DNA of 64,000 nucleotides from Herbaspirillum sp. GTDB taxonomy: Bacteria; Pseudomonadota; Gammaproteobacteria; Burkholderiales; Burkholderiaceae_D. Both the position numbers and the translations under genes were made by a program. Below, in pieces: positions 26,842 through 35,127 of this stretch (the stretch's first letter is position 1; each line of letters starts with the position of its first letter). Below the pieces are notes generated by a model that made no database searches, had not been told where the DNA came from, and worked only from the letters and a program-made list of their open reading frames with translations. The DNA lies in contig NZ_JAGIBI010000003.1 of NCBI RefSeq assembly GCF_017744395.1, forward strand, positions 558,001-622,000, in the 5' to 3' direction.

Positions 26842-27339
26842 ATGAGTTCCAAGAAAGAACATATCTCCGAGACCCCGGCCACGCAGTTCCTGCGCAAGCA
26901 CGGCGTGGCCTTCAGCGAACATCCCTACGACTATGAAGAGCATGGCGGCACCTCGGTATCGTCGCGCGAACTGGGCGTGGAAGAGCACGCGGTGGTCAAG
27001 ACGCTGGTGATGCAGGACGAGGCCGCCAAGCCGCTGCTGGTGCTGATGCACGGCGACTGCAAGGTCTCCACCAAGAACCTGGCGCGCCAGATCGGCTGCA
27101 AATCGGTCGAGCCCTGCAAGCCGGAGGTGGCCAACCGCCATTCCGGCTTCCTGATCGGCGGCACCTCGCCGTTCGGCACCCGCAAGGCGATGCCGGTGTA
27201 TGTCGAGTCGAGCATCCTCGAACTCGGCAAGATCTACATCAATGGCGGGCGGCGCGGCTTCCTGGTCGGCATCGACCCGGCGGCGATCCTCAAGGTGCTG
27301 CCAGCCAAGCCGGTGCAGTGCGCGCTCAAGGACGCATAA
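26842..27339 (+). CDS. ybaK: Cys-tRNA(Pro)/Cys-tRNA(Cys) deacylase YbaK
   Basis: 165-aa member of the YbaK/ProX editing-domain family that hydrolyses Cys-tRNA(Pro) made by ProRS in error. The signature motifs are 'ELGVEEHAVVKTLVMQ' with the essential Lys, 'VSTKNLARQIGCKSVE', and 'GGTSPFGTRKAMPVYVE' forming the substrate pocket. The length and N-terminus starting at 'TPATQFLRKHGVAF' match E. coli YbaK. Followed 44 nt later by plsY on the same strand. Confidence 0.93.
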   Translation: MSSKKEHISETPATQFLRKHGVAFSEHPYDYEEHGGTSVSSRELGVEEHAVVKTLVMQDEAAKPLLVLMHGDCKVSTKNLARQIGCKSVEPCKPEVANRHSGFLIGGTSPFGTRKAMPVYVESSILELGKIYINGGRRGFLVGIDPAAILKVLPAKPVQCALKDA

Positions 27340-27383
27340 TCGGCCATCGATAACGACAAAAACCATCTGAAAGATTTTCATCC

Positions 27384-28001
27384 ATGTACAACATCCTGTT
27401 CGCCATCGCCGCCTACCTGATCGGTTCGCTCTCCTTCGCGGTGGTCGTCTCCAAACTGTTCGGCCTGGCCGATCCGCGCACTTACGGTTCCAAGAACCCC
27501 GGCGCCACCAACGTGCTGCGCAGCGGCAACAAGAAGGCGGCGGCGCTGACCCTGCTGGGCGACGGTTTCAAGGGCTGGCTGGCGGTATGGCTGGCGCAGA
27601 AGTTCGGGCCGCAATTCGGCGTCGACGACACCGGCCTGGCGCTGGTGACGCTGGCGGTGTTCCTTGGCCACCTGTGGCCGGTGTTCTTCCGCTTCGTCGG
27701 CGGCAAGGGCGTGGCCACCGCGCTGGGCATCCTGCTGGCGCTGAACGTCTGGCTGGGGCTGGCGACGCTGGCGACCTGGCTGGTGATCGCCTATGCGTTC
27801 CGCTATTCCTCGCTGGCGGCGCTGGTGGCGGCGCTGTTCGCGCCGTTCTACTACGGCCTGCTGTTCGGCAGCACCGACGGCATCCTGCTGGCGGTGGTGG
27901 CGATGAGCGCGCTGCTGATCTACCGCCACAGCAAGAACATCGGCAACCTGCTGGCGGGCAAGGAAAGCCGGATCGGCGACAAGAAGAAAGCCACCAAATA
28001 A
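27384..28001 (+). CDS. plsY: Glycerol-3-phosphate acyltransferase PlsY
   Basis: Integral membrane enzyme that acylates glycerol-3-phosphate using acyl-phosphate, the first step of phospholipid synthesis. 205 aa with about five hydrophobic segments. The three cytosolic PlsY motifs are present: '[12 protein letters not shown]' with the catalytic Ser/Asn, '[22 protein letters not shown]' and '[15 protein letters not shown]'. Convergent with tsaD; a shared bidirectional terminator separates them. Confidence 0.96.
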   Translation: MYNILFAIAAYLIGSLSFAVVVSKLFGLADPRTYGSKNPGATNVLRSGNKKAAALTLLGDGFKGWLAVWLAQKFGPQFGVDDTGLALVTLAVFLGHLWPVFFRFVGGKGVATALGILLALNVWLGLATLATWLVIAYAFRYSSLAALVAALFAPFYYGLLFGSTDGILLAVVAMSALLIYRHSKNIGNLLAGKESRIGDKKKATK

Positions 28002-28020
28002 GACGCTGTGACTACCAATG

Positions 28021-28048
28021 AAAAAGGGCCGTGAGAACGGCCCTTTTT
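28021..28048. terminator. Bidirectional terminator between plsY and tsaD
   Basis: AAAAAGGGCCGT/ACGGCCCTTTTT with a GAGA loop. T-runs occur on both strands; the structure touches the tsaD stop codon. Confidence 0.9.
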
Positions 28049-29085
28049 CATGCCGCCTGCGGCGCGCGCAGTTCGTCCAGCGGCCAGCGCGGCCGCACGC
28101 TGAAGCCGTATTCCTTCTTCGCCGCATCCGGCTGCTGGCGCAGGCGCATGGCGCCGGCGAAGGCGATCATGGCGCCGTTGTCGGTGCAGAACTGCAGTTC
28201 GGGATAGAACACCTCATAGCGGCGCTTGGCGGCCGCGGCATTGAGCGCTTCGCGCAGTTGCCGGTTGGCGCCGACGCCGCCGGCGATCACCAGCCGCTTG
28301 AGCTTGGTTTGCTTCAACGCCGCCATGCATTTGGCCACCAGCACTTCGACGATGGCGTCGACGAAGGCGCGCGCGATGTTGGCCTTGTCCTGTTCGCAGA
28401 TATTGCTGCTGTGGCGCTTGACCACGGTCAGCACCGCCGTCTTCAGGCCAGAAAAGCTGAAGTCCAGGTTCTTGGAGTGCAGCATCGGGCGCGGCAACTG
28501 GTAGGCCGAGGGATCGCCGAACTCGGCCATGCGCGAAATCGCCGGGCCGCCCGGATAGCCCAGGCCGAGCAGCTTGGCCGATTTGTCGAAGGCTTCGCCG
28601 GCGGCGTCGTCCAGCGTTTCGCCCAGCAACTCATATTGGCCCACGCCATCGACCCGCATGAGCTGGGTATGGCCGCCCGAGACCAGCAGGGCGACGAACG
28701 GGAATTGCGGCGGCTTGCTGGCCAGGAGCGGCGACAGCAGGTGGCCTTCCAGGTGATGGATGCCCAGCACCGGCTTGTCCAGCGCCAGCCCCAGGCCGCA
28801 GGCGACCGAGGCGCCCACCAGCAGCGCCCCGGCCAGGCCCGGTCCCTGGGTGTAGGCGATGGCGTCGATGGCGTGCGGGGCGATCGCGGCATCGGCCAGG
28901 GTTTGCCTGAGCAGCGGGATGGCGCGGCGGATGTGGTCGCGCGAAGCCAGCTCCGGCACCACGCCGCCGTACTCCTGGTGCATGGCGATCTGCGAATGCA
29001 GGGCATGCGCCAGCAGGCCGCGCTCGGTGTCGTACAGAGCCAGGCCGGTTTCGTCACAGGAGGATTCGACGCCGAGAACGATCAT
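28048..29085 (-). CDS. tsaD: tRNA N6-adenosine threonylcarbamoyltransferase TsaD
   Basis: Catalytic subunit that attaches threonylcarbamoyl to A37 of ANN-decoding tRNAs, working with TsaB and TsaE. 345 aa. ASKHA fold with '[14 protein letters not shown]' (phosphate loop), '[16 protein letters not shown]', the metal-binding '[15 protein letters not shown]' and '[13 protein letters not shown]'. The ORF track extends about 100 codons upstream through ybiB territory; the ATG at 29085 ([12 protein letters not shown]) is the conserved start. Divergent from ybiB. Confidence 0.96.
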   Translation of the reverse strand: MIVLGVESSCDETGLALYDTERGLLAHALHSQIAMHQEYGGVVPELASRDHIRRAIPLLRQTLADAAIAPHAIDAIAYTQGPGLAGALLVGASVACGLGLALDKPVLGIHHLEGHLLSPLLASKPPQFPFVALLVSGGHTQLMRVDGVGQYELLGETLDDAAGEAFDKSAKLLGLGYPGGPAISRMAEFGDPSAYQLPRPMLHSKNLDFSFSGLKTAVLTVVKRHSSNICEQDKANIARAFVDAIVEVLVAKCMAALKQTKLKRLVIAGGVGANRQLREALNAAAAKRRYEVFYPELQFCTDNGAMIAFAGAMRLRQQPDAAKKEYGFSVRPRWPLDELRAPQAA

Positions 29086-29212
29086 GGATGGAATATGGGA
29101 GTGCGGCCGGCCCTTGCAAGGGCCCGGCGGAAAAGGCGCTATTGTACTGGAAAGCCCGGTTCCATGCGCCTTTGCGCTGCAGGCGCGGCGGCTTTTGGTG
29201 TACCCTTCGGGC

Positions 29213-30193
29213 ATGCAAAACGAACAGACTTCCACTTTCGCCGCCGCTCCATTCATCAAGGAAATCGGCCGCGGCAAGGACGGCGCGCGCAGCTTGTCGC
29301 GCGATGATGCGCGCCTGATGTACGAGGCCATGCTCGACGGCCGCGTTTCCGACCTGGAGCTGGGCGGGATCCTGCTGGCCATGCGCATCAAGGGCGAGTC
29401 GGTGGATGAGGTCGGCGGTTTTCTCGATGCGGCCGAAGCCTCGTTCCCCGCGCTGGCGGCGCCGCCGTCCGCGCAGTTTTCTGATTATGCTCCGGTAGTG
29501 CTGCCCAGCTATAACGGTTCGCGCAAGATGGCCAACCTGGCGCCGCTGTTGTGCATGCTGCTGGTACAGCGCGGCGTGCCAGTGCTGATGCACGGCGTCA
29601 CCCACGATCCGCAGCGCGTGACCAGCGCCGAAATCTTCAGCGCCCTGGGCATCTCCCACGCGGCCTCGGCCGGCGAGGCGCAGGCATTGATGGCGGCCGG
29701 CAAGCCGGCGTTCATCCCGATCCGGGCGCTGGCGCCGAAGATGGCCCGCCTGCTGGACATGCGCCGCATCCTCGGCGTGCGCAATTCGACCCATACGCTG
29801 GTGAAGATCATGCAGCCGTTCGCCGAGCCCGCGCTGCGGCTGGTCTCCTACACCCACCCCGAGTACCTGGAAATGCTGTCCGACTACTTCGGCAATGCCG
29901 CGCCGCACGCGCGCGGCGATGCCTTCCTGATGCGCGGCACCGAGGGCGAGACCGTCGCCAATGCGCACCGCGCGCAGCGCATCGACTGGTTCAGCCGCGG
30001 CGCCAGGACGGTGCTGGTGGAAAAGCAGAGCGTGGCGCAGGATTTGCCGGACCTGCCGGAAGGGCGCGATGCGGAAACCACGGCGGCCTGGATCGCCTCG
30101 GTGCTGGAAGGACGGCGCCCGGTGCCGGAAGCGATTGCCGAGCAGGTGGAGCACTGCGTGCGAGTGTCCGCCGATATCAGGCGGCGCGGGTAA
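29213..30193 (+). CDS. ybiB: DNA-binding protein YbiB (TrpD2 family)
   Basis: 326-aa homologue of anthranilate phosphoribosyltransferase-like proteins. It keeps the glycosyltransferase family 3 fold: an N-terminal helical domain ('[36 protein letters not shown]') and an alpha/beta domain ('[21 protein letters not shown]', 'GVPVLMHG'). The TrpD phosphoribosyl-binding glycine motif GTGGD is replaced by 'SYNGSRK', as in YbiB. E. coli YbiB binds nucleic acid non-specifically and is tied to the SOS response. The ORF track begins over 100 codons upstream; the ATG at 29213 is the likely start. Confidence 0.9.
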   Translation: MQNEQTSTFAAAPFIKEIGRGKDGARSLSRDDARLMYEAMLDGRVSDLELGGILLAMRIKGESVDEVGGFLDAAEASFPALAAPPSAQFSDYAPVVLPSYNGSRKMANLAPLLCMLLVQRGVPVLMHGVTHDPQRVTSAEIFSALGISHAASAGEAQALMAAGKPAFIPIRALAPKMARLLDMRRILGVRNSTHTLVKIMQPFAEPALRLVSYTHPEYLEMLSDYFGNAAPHARGDAFLMRGTEGETVANAHRAQRIDWFSRGARTVLVEKQSVAQDLPDLPEGRDAETTAAWIASVLEGRRPVPEAIAEQVEHCVRVSADIRRRG

Positions 30194-30223
30194 GCGCGCC
30201 CCGGGCTGCGCCGGGGCTGCTGT

Positions 30224-30682
30224 TCATGAGGTTTTGCTGCGTCGCCGCGTCGCCGTTTTTGCCACCATCGCGCCTTTATCCGCGGCGTTGCTGCTCACCG
30301 CCTGGGAAAATGCGAAGATCACTTCCTTGACGATCTTGCGCTGCGGCGCGGGCAGGTTGATGAAGGCTTCGAAGGCTTCCCGTTCGCGGTAGCCGATGGC
30401 CTCTTCCCAGCGGGCGCGGCGCTTGTCGATGCGCTTGCCGATTTCTTCGCCGAAACGCAGGTGCTGGGGCGTCACGATCAGCCATTCGGCCAGCGTTTCC
30501 AGCTTGTCCTGCTTGGGCATGGATTCCCCAAGCAGCCAGCGCCGCACCCCGTGCAGCGTCATCGGCTTGCCCCAGTAGCGCAGGTTGAATTCCCTTTCCA
30601 GGACAGCGGGTTTTGGTTCGTATCCGGCTTGCTCCATCGAAGCGCGCAGGCGCTTGGCAAATTTTTGATTGGCGGTTTCCAT
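30224..30682 (-). CDS. Small HTH-type regulator, function unknown
   Basis: 152-aa soluble protein. Residues about 5-75 ('FAKRLRASMEQAGYEPKP..LHGVRRWLLGESMPKQDKLETLAEWLIV') have the shape of a lambda-repressor-like HTH in which 'MTLHGVRRWLLGESMP' would be the recognition segment, as in phage CI-like or XRE proteins. The C-terminus is Lys/Arg-rich ('KTATRRRSKTS'). No sensor or catalytic motif is recognised. Two palindromes in the upstream 85 nt suggest self-regulation. It stands alone, convergent with ybiB. Confidence 0.75.
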   Translation of the reverse strand: METANQKFAKRLRASMEQAGYEPKPAVLEREFNLRYWGKPMTLHGVRRWLLGESMPKQDKLETLAEWLIVTPQHLRFGEEIGKRIDKRRARWEEAIGYREREAFEAFINLPAPQRKIVKEVIFAFSQAVSSNAADKGAMVAKTATRRRSKTS

Positions 30683-31584
30683 GATTCGACGTTACTTGGG
30701 TGCAGCATTTCCCGGGGTACGTTTGCCTCCGGAATGAGTTACGCGGCAAACGTGATTTATAATCACTGCCCTGATCCGGGCCGGGAAGCGCGTCGTCGTC
30801 GCCCGGCCGCGCCGTTTTCAGGGCGGCTGCATCGCTTGTCGAATGGTCGGAAGAGCGCCATGTGCGGTTCTCCGGAAGAGGGGCGCCGGCGATGCCCGCA
30901 GGATTTTCCGGCAAGGAACATGCCTTGCGCATGCTCGGGAAGTCGTCGTTCGAGGGCTGTCTCTCTATCGTTATAGTCCAGATTCGAAAGATTGTCGGAT
31001 TATTGTTGTTATTTATGTAATTTTTGTGCCGGCGCGAAACGTTTGCGATGGCTTGCCGCATATCGCCCCGCAGCGGCTTTTTTTGCGCAGAGCGGCTAGA
31101 ATACTGGCTCATCAGGGGAGCGCCGCAATCGCGGCGCAGTTGTCACAAGGCTTTCTTTCTCATCAGGGGAGAAATTTCCGAAGCCGGTTCGCCAATGGGA
31201 TAGGCGGACTCTCCTGCTGCAGTGCCCAGGCTGGATGAAACAAATCGAATAATCAAAGTAATCGGCAGCATCTCGGCAGTACCGTTTTTTTGGAACAGTT
31301 TCTTACGTAATTTTTGAATTTCCGAAACCTCCGGGTCCGGGTTGGGCGCGTGCGTTCATGCATGCGGCCATGGCCGGCCTCGTTGGGAGATCTTCGGAAT
31401 GGAACGCGGCGACCCGTTGGCATGCAGCGGAAGATCGACTGACGCCTTCCGCTTCTGGCTGCCGCGCCCGCGTGCGGCAAGGCGCGTGAAGTGCGGCGCG
31501 GCCGCGATACTGAGCAAGAGCCGTTTCCCCATGGGCTTCCAGCGATTGCCCATGCGCTAACGGCCAAGGAACGCGGGTCCGTCT
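30683..31584. other. Long untranslated region between the HTH gene and a GGDEF/EAL gene
   Basis: 902 bases without a supported gene. ORFs on both strands are short, lack ribosome-binding sites and show no protein features. It contains the operators of the HTH gene (30719-30766), an AT-rich stretch near 31000, a TAGAAT -10-like box at 31097, a direct repeat CTCATCAGGGGAG at about 31106 and 31158, a perfect GCGCCGC/GCGGCGC hairpin after the first copy, and CAGGGGAG/CTCTCCTG pairing after the second. It could be a structured leader of the downstream c-di-GMP gene. Confidence 0.45.
30719..30766. promoter_or_regulatory. Operator-like palindromes upstream of the HTH gene
   Basis: Perfect 9-bp inverted repeat ACGTTTGCC/GGCAAACGT spaced by 17 nt (30719-30753), adjoining a second palindrome GTGATT-TAT-AATCAC (30752-30766) that contains TATAAT. 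They sit 37-84 nt upstream of the regulator start, a typical place for autoregulation. The first repeat could also fold as a hairpin in the mRNA leader. Confidence 0.5.
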
Positions 31585-33711
31585 ATGCCTGGTTCGTACA
31601 ATTTTCTGCTGTTGGCGTTCGCGCTGCTGGTGGCCAGCTTGTCGGCTTATGCGGCGCTGGAAGTGTCGGAGCGCACCTCTACCCAGGAGGCGCAGTACCG
31701 CAGGTTATGGCGGACGCTGGGCGCCGTCGTGTTCGGCCTGGGCATCTGGGCCGCGCTGTTCTTGTGCGTGACGGCGCTGCGGCTGCCGATGGCGGTCGGT
31801 TTCCAGGCGCGGCTGGGCGTGGTGGCGCTGGCGCTGGCGGTGGGCAGCGCGTTTTACCTGATGCACCTGTCGGGGTTGCGGCGGCCGCATGTGACGCGCC
31901 TGCTGGTGGGCGGCATGGCCATCGGCGCCGCGCTCAATGCCGTGCTGCACATGGCGCTCATGGCCATGATGCTGGTGCCGGAATTGAAATACCAGAAATC
32001 GCTGCTGCTGCTGGCGGTAGTGGCGACCGAACTGACGGCGGTGTTCGCGGTGGCGCTGTTTTCCGTGACCAATACGCGCAAGGTCGGCGCCGCGCCGGTG
32101 GGCTCGCTCAATTCGCAGCAGGCCCGGCGCGTACTGGCGGCGGTGCTGGTGGGGGCGGCTCTGGTGGCTAGCGCCTGCGCCGGCCTGCGCGCCGTGGCCA
32201 TCATGCCCGATGCGCAAAGCCATGCGCTGCGCAGCGTCACGCGCGAGCACCTGATCAACGGCATCGTGTTCTGCGCCTTCTTCGCGATGGCGCTGGCGCT
32301 GGTGGTGAGCGGGGCGCAGCGCAACAGCGTGCTCAAGAAGATCGTCGGCCGCACCAACGACAAGCTGCTGCATTTCGCCACGCACGACGTGCTGACCGGC
32401 TTGCCGAACCGGGCGCTGCTGTCCGACCGCATCCAGCATGCGATTCAGGTCGCGCGCCGCAATGGCAAGCCTTTCGCGGTGCTGTTCATGGACCTGGACG
32501 GTTTCAAGGCGATCAACGACTCGCTGGGCCATGCGGTGGGCGACGGCTTGCTGGTGGCGGTGTCGCAGCGCATCCGCGGCTGCATCCGCGGCGAGGACAT
32601 GGTCGCGCGCATCGGCGGCGACGAGTTCGTGGTCGTGATGAGCAACCTGGCTTCGCCGGAAGTGGTGGAGCAGTTGAGCGAAAACATCCTGTCGGCGCTG
32701 CGCCGGGATTTCCAGATCGAGGAGGCGACCTTGCGCGTGACCTCCAGCATCGGCATCGCGGTGTATCCGAACAGCGGCGATTCGGTCGACGCGCTGATGA
32801 GGAATGCCGACGCCGCCATGTACGAGGCCAAGCAAAACGGCCGCAACACCTACCGCTTCTTCGAGCCGGCCATGCATGCCAGCGCGATGCGCCACCTGAC
32901 GGTGCGCCAGGCGCTGCAGCAGGCCATCGAGCAAGAGCAGTTCACGCTGCATTTCCAGCCCAAGTACCGGGGCGGCAGCCACCAGTTGACCGGCGTCGAG
33001 GCCTTGCTGCGCTGGACCCATCCTGAACTGGGCGAGATGCAGCCGTCGGAATTCATTCCCATCGCCGAGCGCTCGGGCCAGATCATCCAGATCGGCGACT
33101 GGGTGTTGCGCGCGGTGTGCGACCAGATCAGGCGCTGGGATGCGGAGGGCTTCAAGCCGGTCAAGGTGGCGCTGAACCTGTCGCCGATGCAGATGCGCAC
33201 CGACCTGGTCGATACCATCACCGGCATCGTCGGCCAGGCAGGCATCGCGCCGCAGCGGCTGATGTTCGAGATCACCGAGACGGCGGCGATGAAAGACGTG
33301 GAGCGCAGCACCCGCATCATCAGCGATTTGCAGGCGCTGGGCTTCGATATCGCCATCGACGATTTCGGCACCGGCTATTCCAGCCTGGCCTACCTGGCGC
33401 AGTTCCATTGCCGCCAGGTCAAGATCGACCGTTTCTTCACTTCACGCCTGGACGCCGGCGACCATTCGGGGCGCGCCATCGTGTCGGCCATCATCGCGCT
33501 GGCGCATGCCTTGCAAATGGAAGTGGTGGCCGAAGGCGTGGAGACGGAAGAGCAGTTGCGCGAACTGCAGGCGCTGCATTGCGACCAGGTGCAAGGCTTC
33601 CTGTTGGGCCGGCCGGCCGAGGCGGCCAAGACAGGGAGCGTGCTGGAGGCCAGCAACGACGACCTGTTCGGCGCCATGCTGCGCAACGTCCCGGCTGGAC
33701 CTAGACCGTGA
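31585..33711 (+). CDS. GGDEF-EAL protein with degenerate MHYT-like membrane sensor
   Basis: 708 aa. The N-terminal about 240 residues form 6-7 hydrophobic segments laid out like an MHYT sensor ('ALLVASLSAYAALEV', 'GLGIWAALFLCVTAL', 'NAVLHMALMAMM'). The Met/His/Tyr/Thr residues thought to bind copper are mostly lost: 'WAALF' stands where MHYT proteins have WAMHF-like sequence. The GGDEF domain (about 265-430) keeps 'RIGGDEFVVV' and the EAL domain (about 440-690) keeps 'GVEALLRW', 'ETAAMKD' and 'DDFGTGYSS', so both activities are possible. Its 3' end overlaps the convergent MATE gene by 11 nt. Confidence 0.9.
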   Translation: MPGSYNFLLLAFALLVASLSAYAALEVSERTSTQEAQYRRLWRTLGAVVFGLGIWAALFLCVTALRLPMAVGFQARLGVVALALAVGSAFYLMHLSGLRRPHVTRLLVGGMAIGAALNAVLHMALMAMMLVPELKYQKSLLLLAVVATELTAVFAVALFSVTNTRKVGAAPVGSLNSQQARRVLAAVLVGAALVASACAGLRAVAIMPDAQSHALRSVTREHLINGIVFCAFFAMALALVVSGAQRNSVLKKIVGRTNDKLLHFATHDVLTGLPNRALLSDRIQHAIQVARRNGKPFAVLFMDLDGFKAINDSLGHAVGDGLLVAVSQRIRGCIRGEDMVARIGGDEFVVVMSNLASPEVVEQLSENILSALRRDFQIEEATLRVTSSIGIAVYPNSGDSVDALMRNADAAMYEAKQNGRNTYRFFEPAMHASAMRHLTVRQALQQAIEQEQFTLHFQPKYRGGSHQLTGVEALLRWTHPELGEMQPSEFIPIAERSGQIIQIGDWVLRAVCDQIRRWDAEGFKPVKVALNLSPMQMRTDLVDTITGIVGQAGIAPQRLMFEITETAAMKDVERSTRIISDLQALGFDIAIDDFGTGYSSLAYLAQFHCRQVKIDRFFTSRLDAGDHSGRAIVSAIIALAHALQMEVVAEGVETEEQLRELQALHCDQVQGFLLGRPAEAAKTGSVLEASNDDLFGAMLRNVPAGPRP

Positions 33712-35098
33712 AGGCGGCGCCGGCCGTGCCGGCACGGCGCTGGATACTGCGCAGGTAGGCCAGCAGGCCGGCTCCCACCAGCCCCAGGCTGACGCTGTTG
33801 GCCAGCCAGAAGCCGGGCGCGCCCTGCAGGCTGGCCGGCGTTACCCCCAGGGTATCGAAGCCGAGCAGGTAGCCGCCGCCCAATCCCACGCCCCACAAGG
33901 TCACCGCATAGATCACGGTGGGGATCACCGCGACCTTGTAGGCGCGCAGCACGAAGGCGGTGGTCACCTGCAGCGAGTCGAACAACTGGTAGAAGGCGAT
34001 GAACAGGAACAGCGGCAGCGCCGCGCCGACAATGGTGGGATCGGGCGTGTAGGCGCGGATGATGTGCGCGCGCGCGAACCAGACCGCGATGCCGATGAGC
34101 ACCGACAGCGTCACCGACAGGCGGATGCCGGCGTAGCCGATCTTCCTGGCGCCGCGCCATTGGCCGGCGCCGATGGCTTGCGCCACCAGGGTGCTGGTGG
34201 CGCTGGCGATCGACAGCGGCAGCATGTACAGCACCGTGCCGACGTTGGCGGTGATCTGGTGCCCGGCTACCGGCACCGCGCCCAGGCGGGCGATGAATAC
34301 CGCCATCAGCGTGAAGGCGGTCACTTCGATGAAATAGGACAGGCCGATCGGGATGCCCAGCCGCAGCAGCGTGCGCTGGATCTTCCACGACGGCGCCACG
34401 AAGCCGCTGCCGAACAGTTTCAGCGGGCGGTAAGCGGGCAGTCTCGCCACCAGCAGCCAGGCCACGGCCATCATCAGCCAGGCGATCAGCGTGGTGGCGA
34501 TCGCGCAGCCGGGGCCGCCGAAGGCCGGCAGCCCCAGCCCGCCGAAGATCAGCAGGGCGTTCATCGGCAGCTTCAGCAGCAGGCCGCAGAGCTGGATCGC
34601 CATCACCATCTTGGGCCGCGCGATGGCGGTATTGAGCGAGGCGTAGACGCGGAATGCCAGCGTGGCCGGCAGCGCCAGCGCTTCGATGCGCAGGTAGAGC
34701 GTGGCTTTTTCGACCAGCTCCGGCGAAGCCTTGGCGAAGGACAGGAAAAACGGCGCGAAGGCCAGCACCAGGCAGCCGACGATGGAGAGCAACAGTGCCA
34801 GCCACAAGCCTTGCTTGACCTCATTGCCGATCTCACTGTTGCGGCCGGCGCCGAACAGTTGGCCGATGGTCGGCTGCAAGGCCTGCAGCACGCCGGACAG
34901 GCCGACGAACACGCTTACGTAGATCGACACGCCCAGCGCCAGCGCGGCCAGGTCGAGCGCCGAGAAGCGCGCCACCATCACGGTATCGATCACGCCGTTG
35001 GCGATCAGCGCCAGTTGGCCGACCAGCAGCGGCCATGCCAGGCGCGCGATGCGCCAGACATGGATGCGGGAGGACAGGGAAGACGTGTCGGAATTCAA
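33701..35098 (-). CDS. MATE family efflux transporter
   Basis: 465-aa protein with 12 predicted transmembrane segments in two similar halves, starting 'RIARLAWPLLVGQLALIANGVIDTVMVARFSALDLAALALG', the opening of the NorM-like MATE branch that exports cationic drugs or metabolites in exchange for Na+ or H+. The only start that clears the in-frame upstream TGA is a TTG at 35098 (MNSDTSS); no ATG is available near it. It follows the glycosyltransferase gene by 29 nt on the same strand and is probably co-transcribed with it. Confidence 0.9.
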   Translation of the reverse strand: MNSDTSSLSSRIHVWRIARLAWPLLVGQLALIANGVIDTVMVARFSALDLAALALGVSIYVSVFVGLSGVLQALQPTIGQLFGAGRNSEIGNEVKQGLWLALLLSIVGCLVLAFAPFFLSFAKASPELVEKATLYLRIEALALPATLAFRVYASLNTAIARPKMVMAIQLCGLLLKLPMNALLIFGGLGLPAFGGPGCAIATTLIAWLMMAVAWLLVARLPAYRPLKLFGSGFVAPSWKIQRTLLRLGIPIGLSYFIEVTAFTLMAVFIARLGAVPVAGHQITANVGTVLYMLPLSIASATSTLVAQAIGAGQWRGARKIGYAGIRLSVTLSVLIGIAVWFARAHIIRAYTPDPTIVGAALPLFLFIAFYQLFDSLQVTTAFVLRAYKVAVIPTVIYAVTLWGVGLGGGYLLGFDTLGVTPASLQGAPGFWLANSVSLGLVGAGLLAYLRSIQRRAGTAGAAFTV

Positions 35099-35127
35099 AT
35101 CGGATCAGGGGGAAACGCGCACCGGCC

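Noticed and set aside
30276-31112. 278-aa minus-strand ORF
   Set aside because: Overlaps the HTH gene in another frame and crosses its promoter region; the HTH frame has the better start and composition.
31150-31240. Possible FMN or glycine riboswitch
   Set aside because: Only short stretches (GAAATTTCCGAAGCCGG, GGATGAAA) resemble parts of these motifs. The conserved multi-helix core is not there, and the downstream gene is not a typical target.
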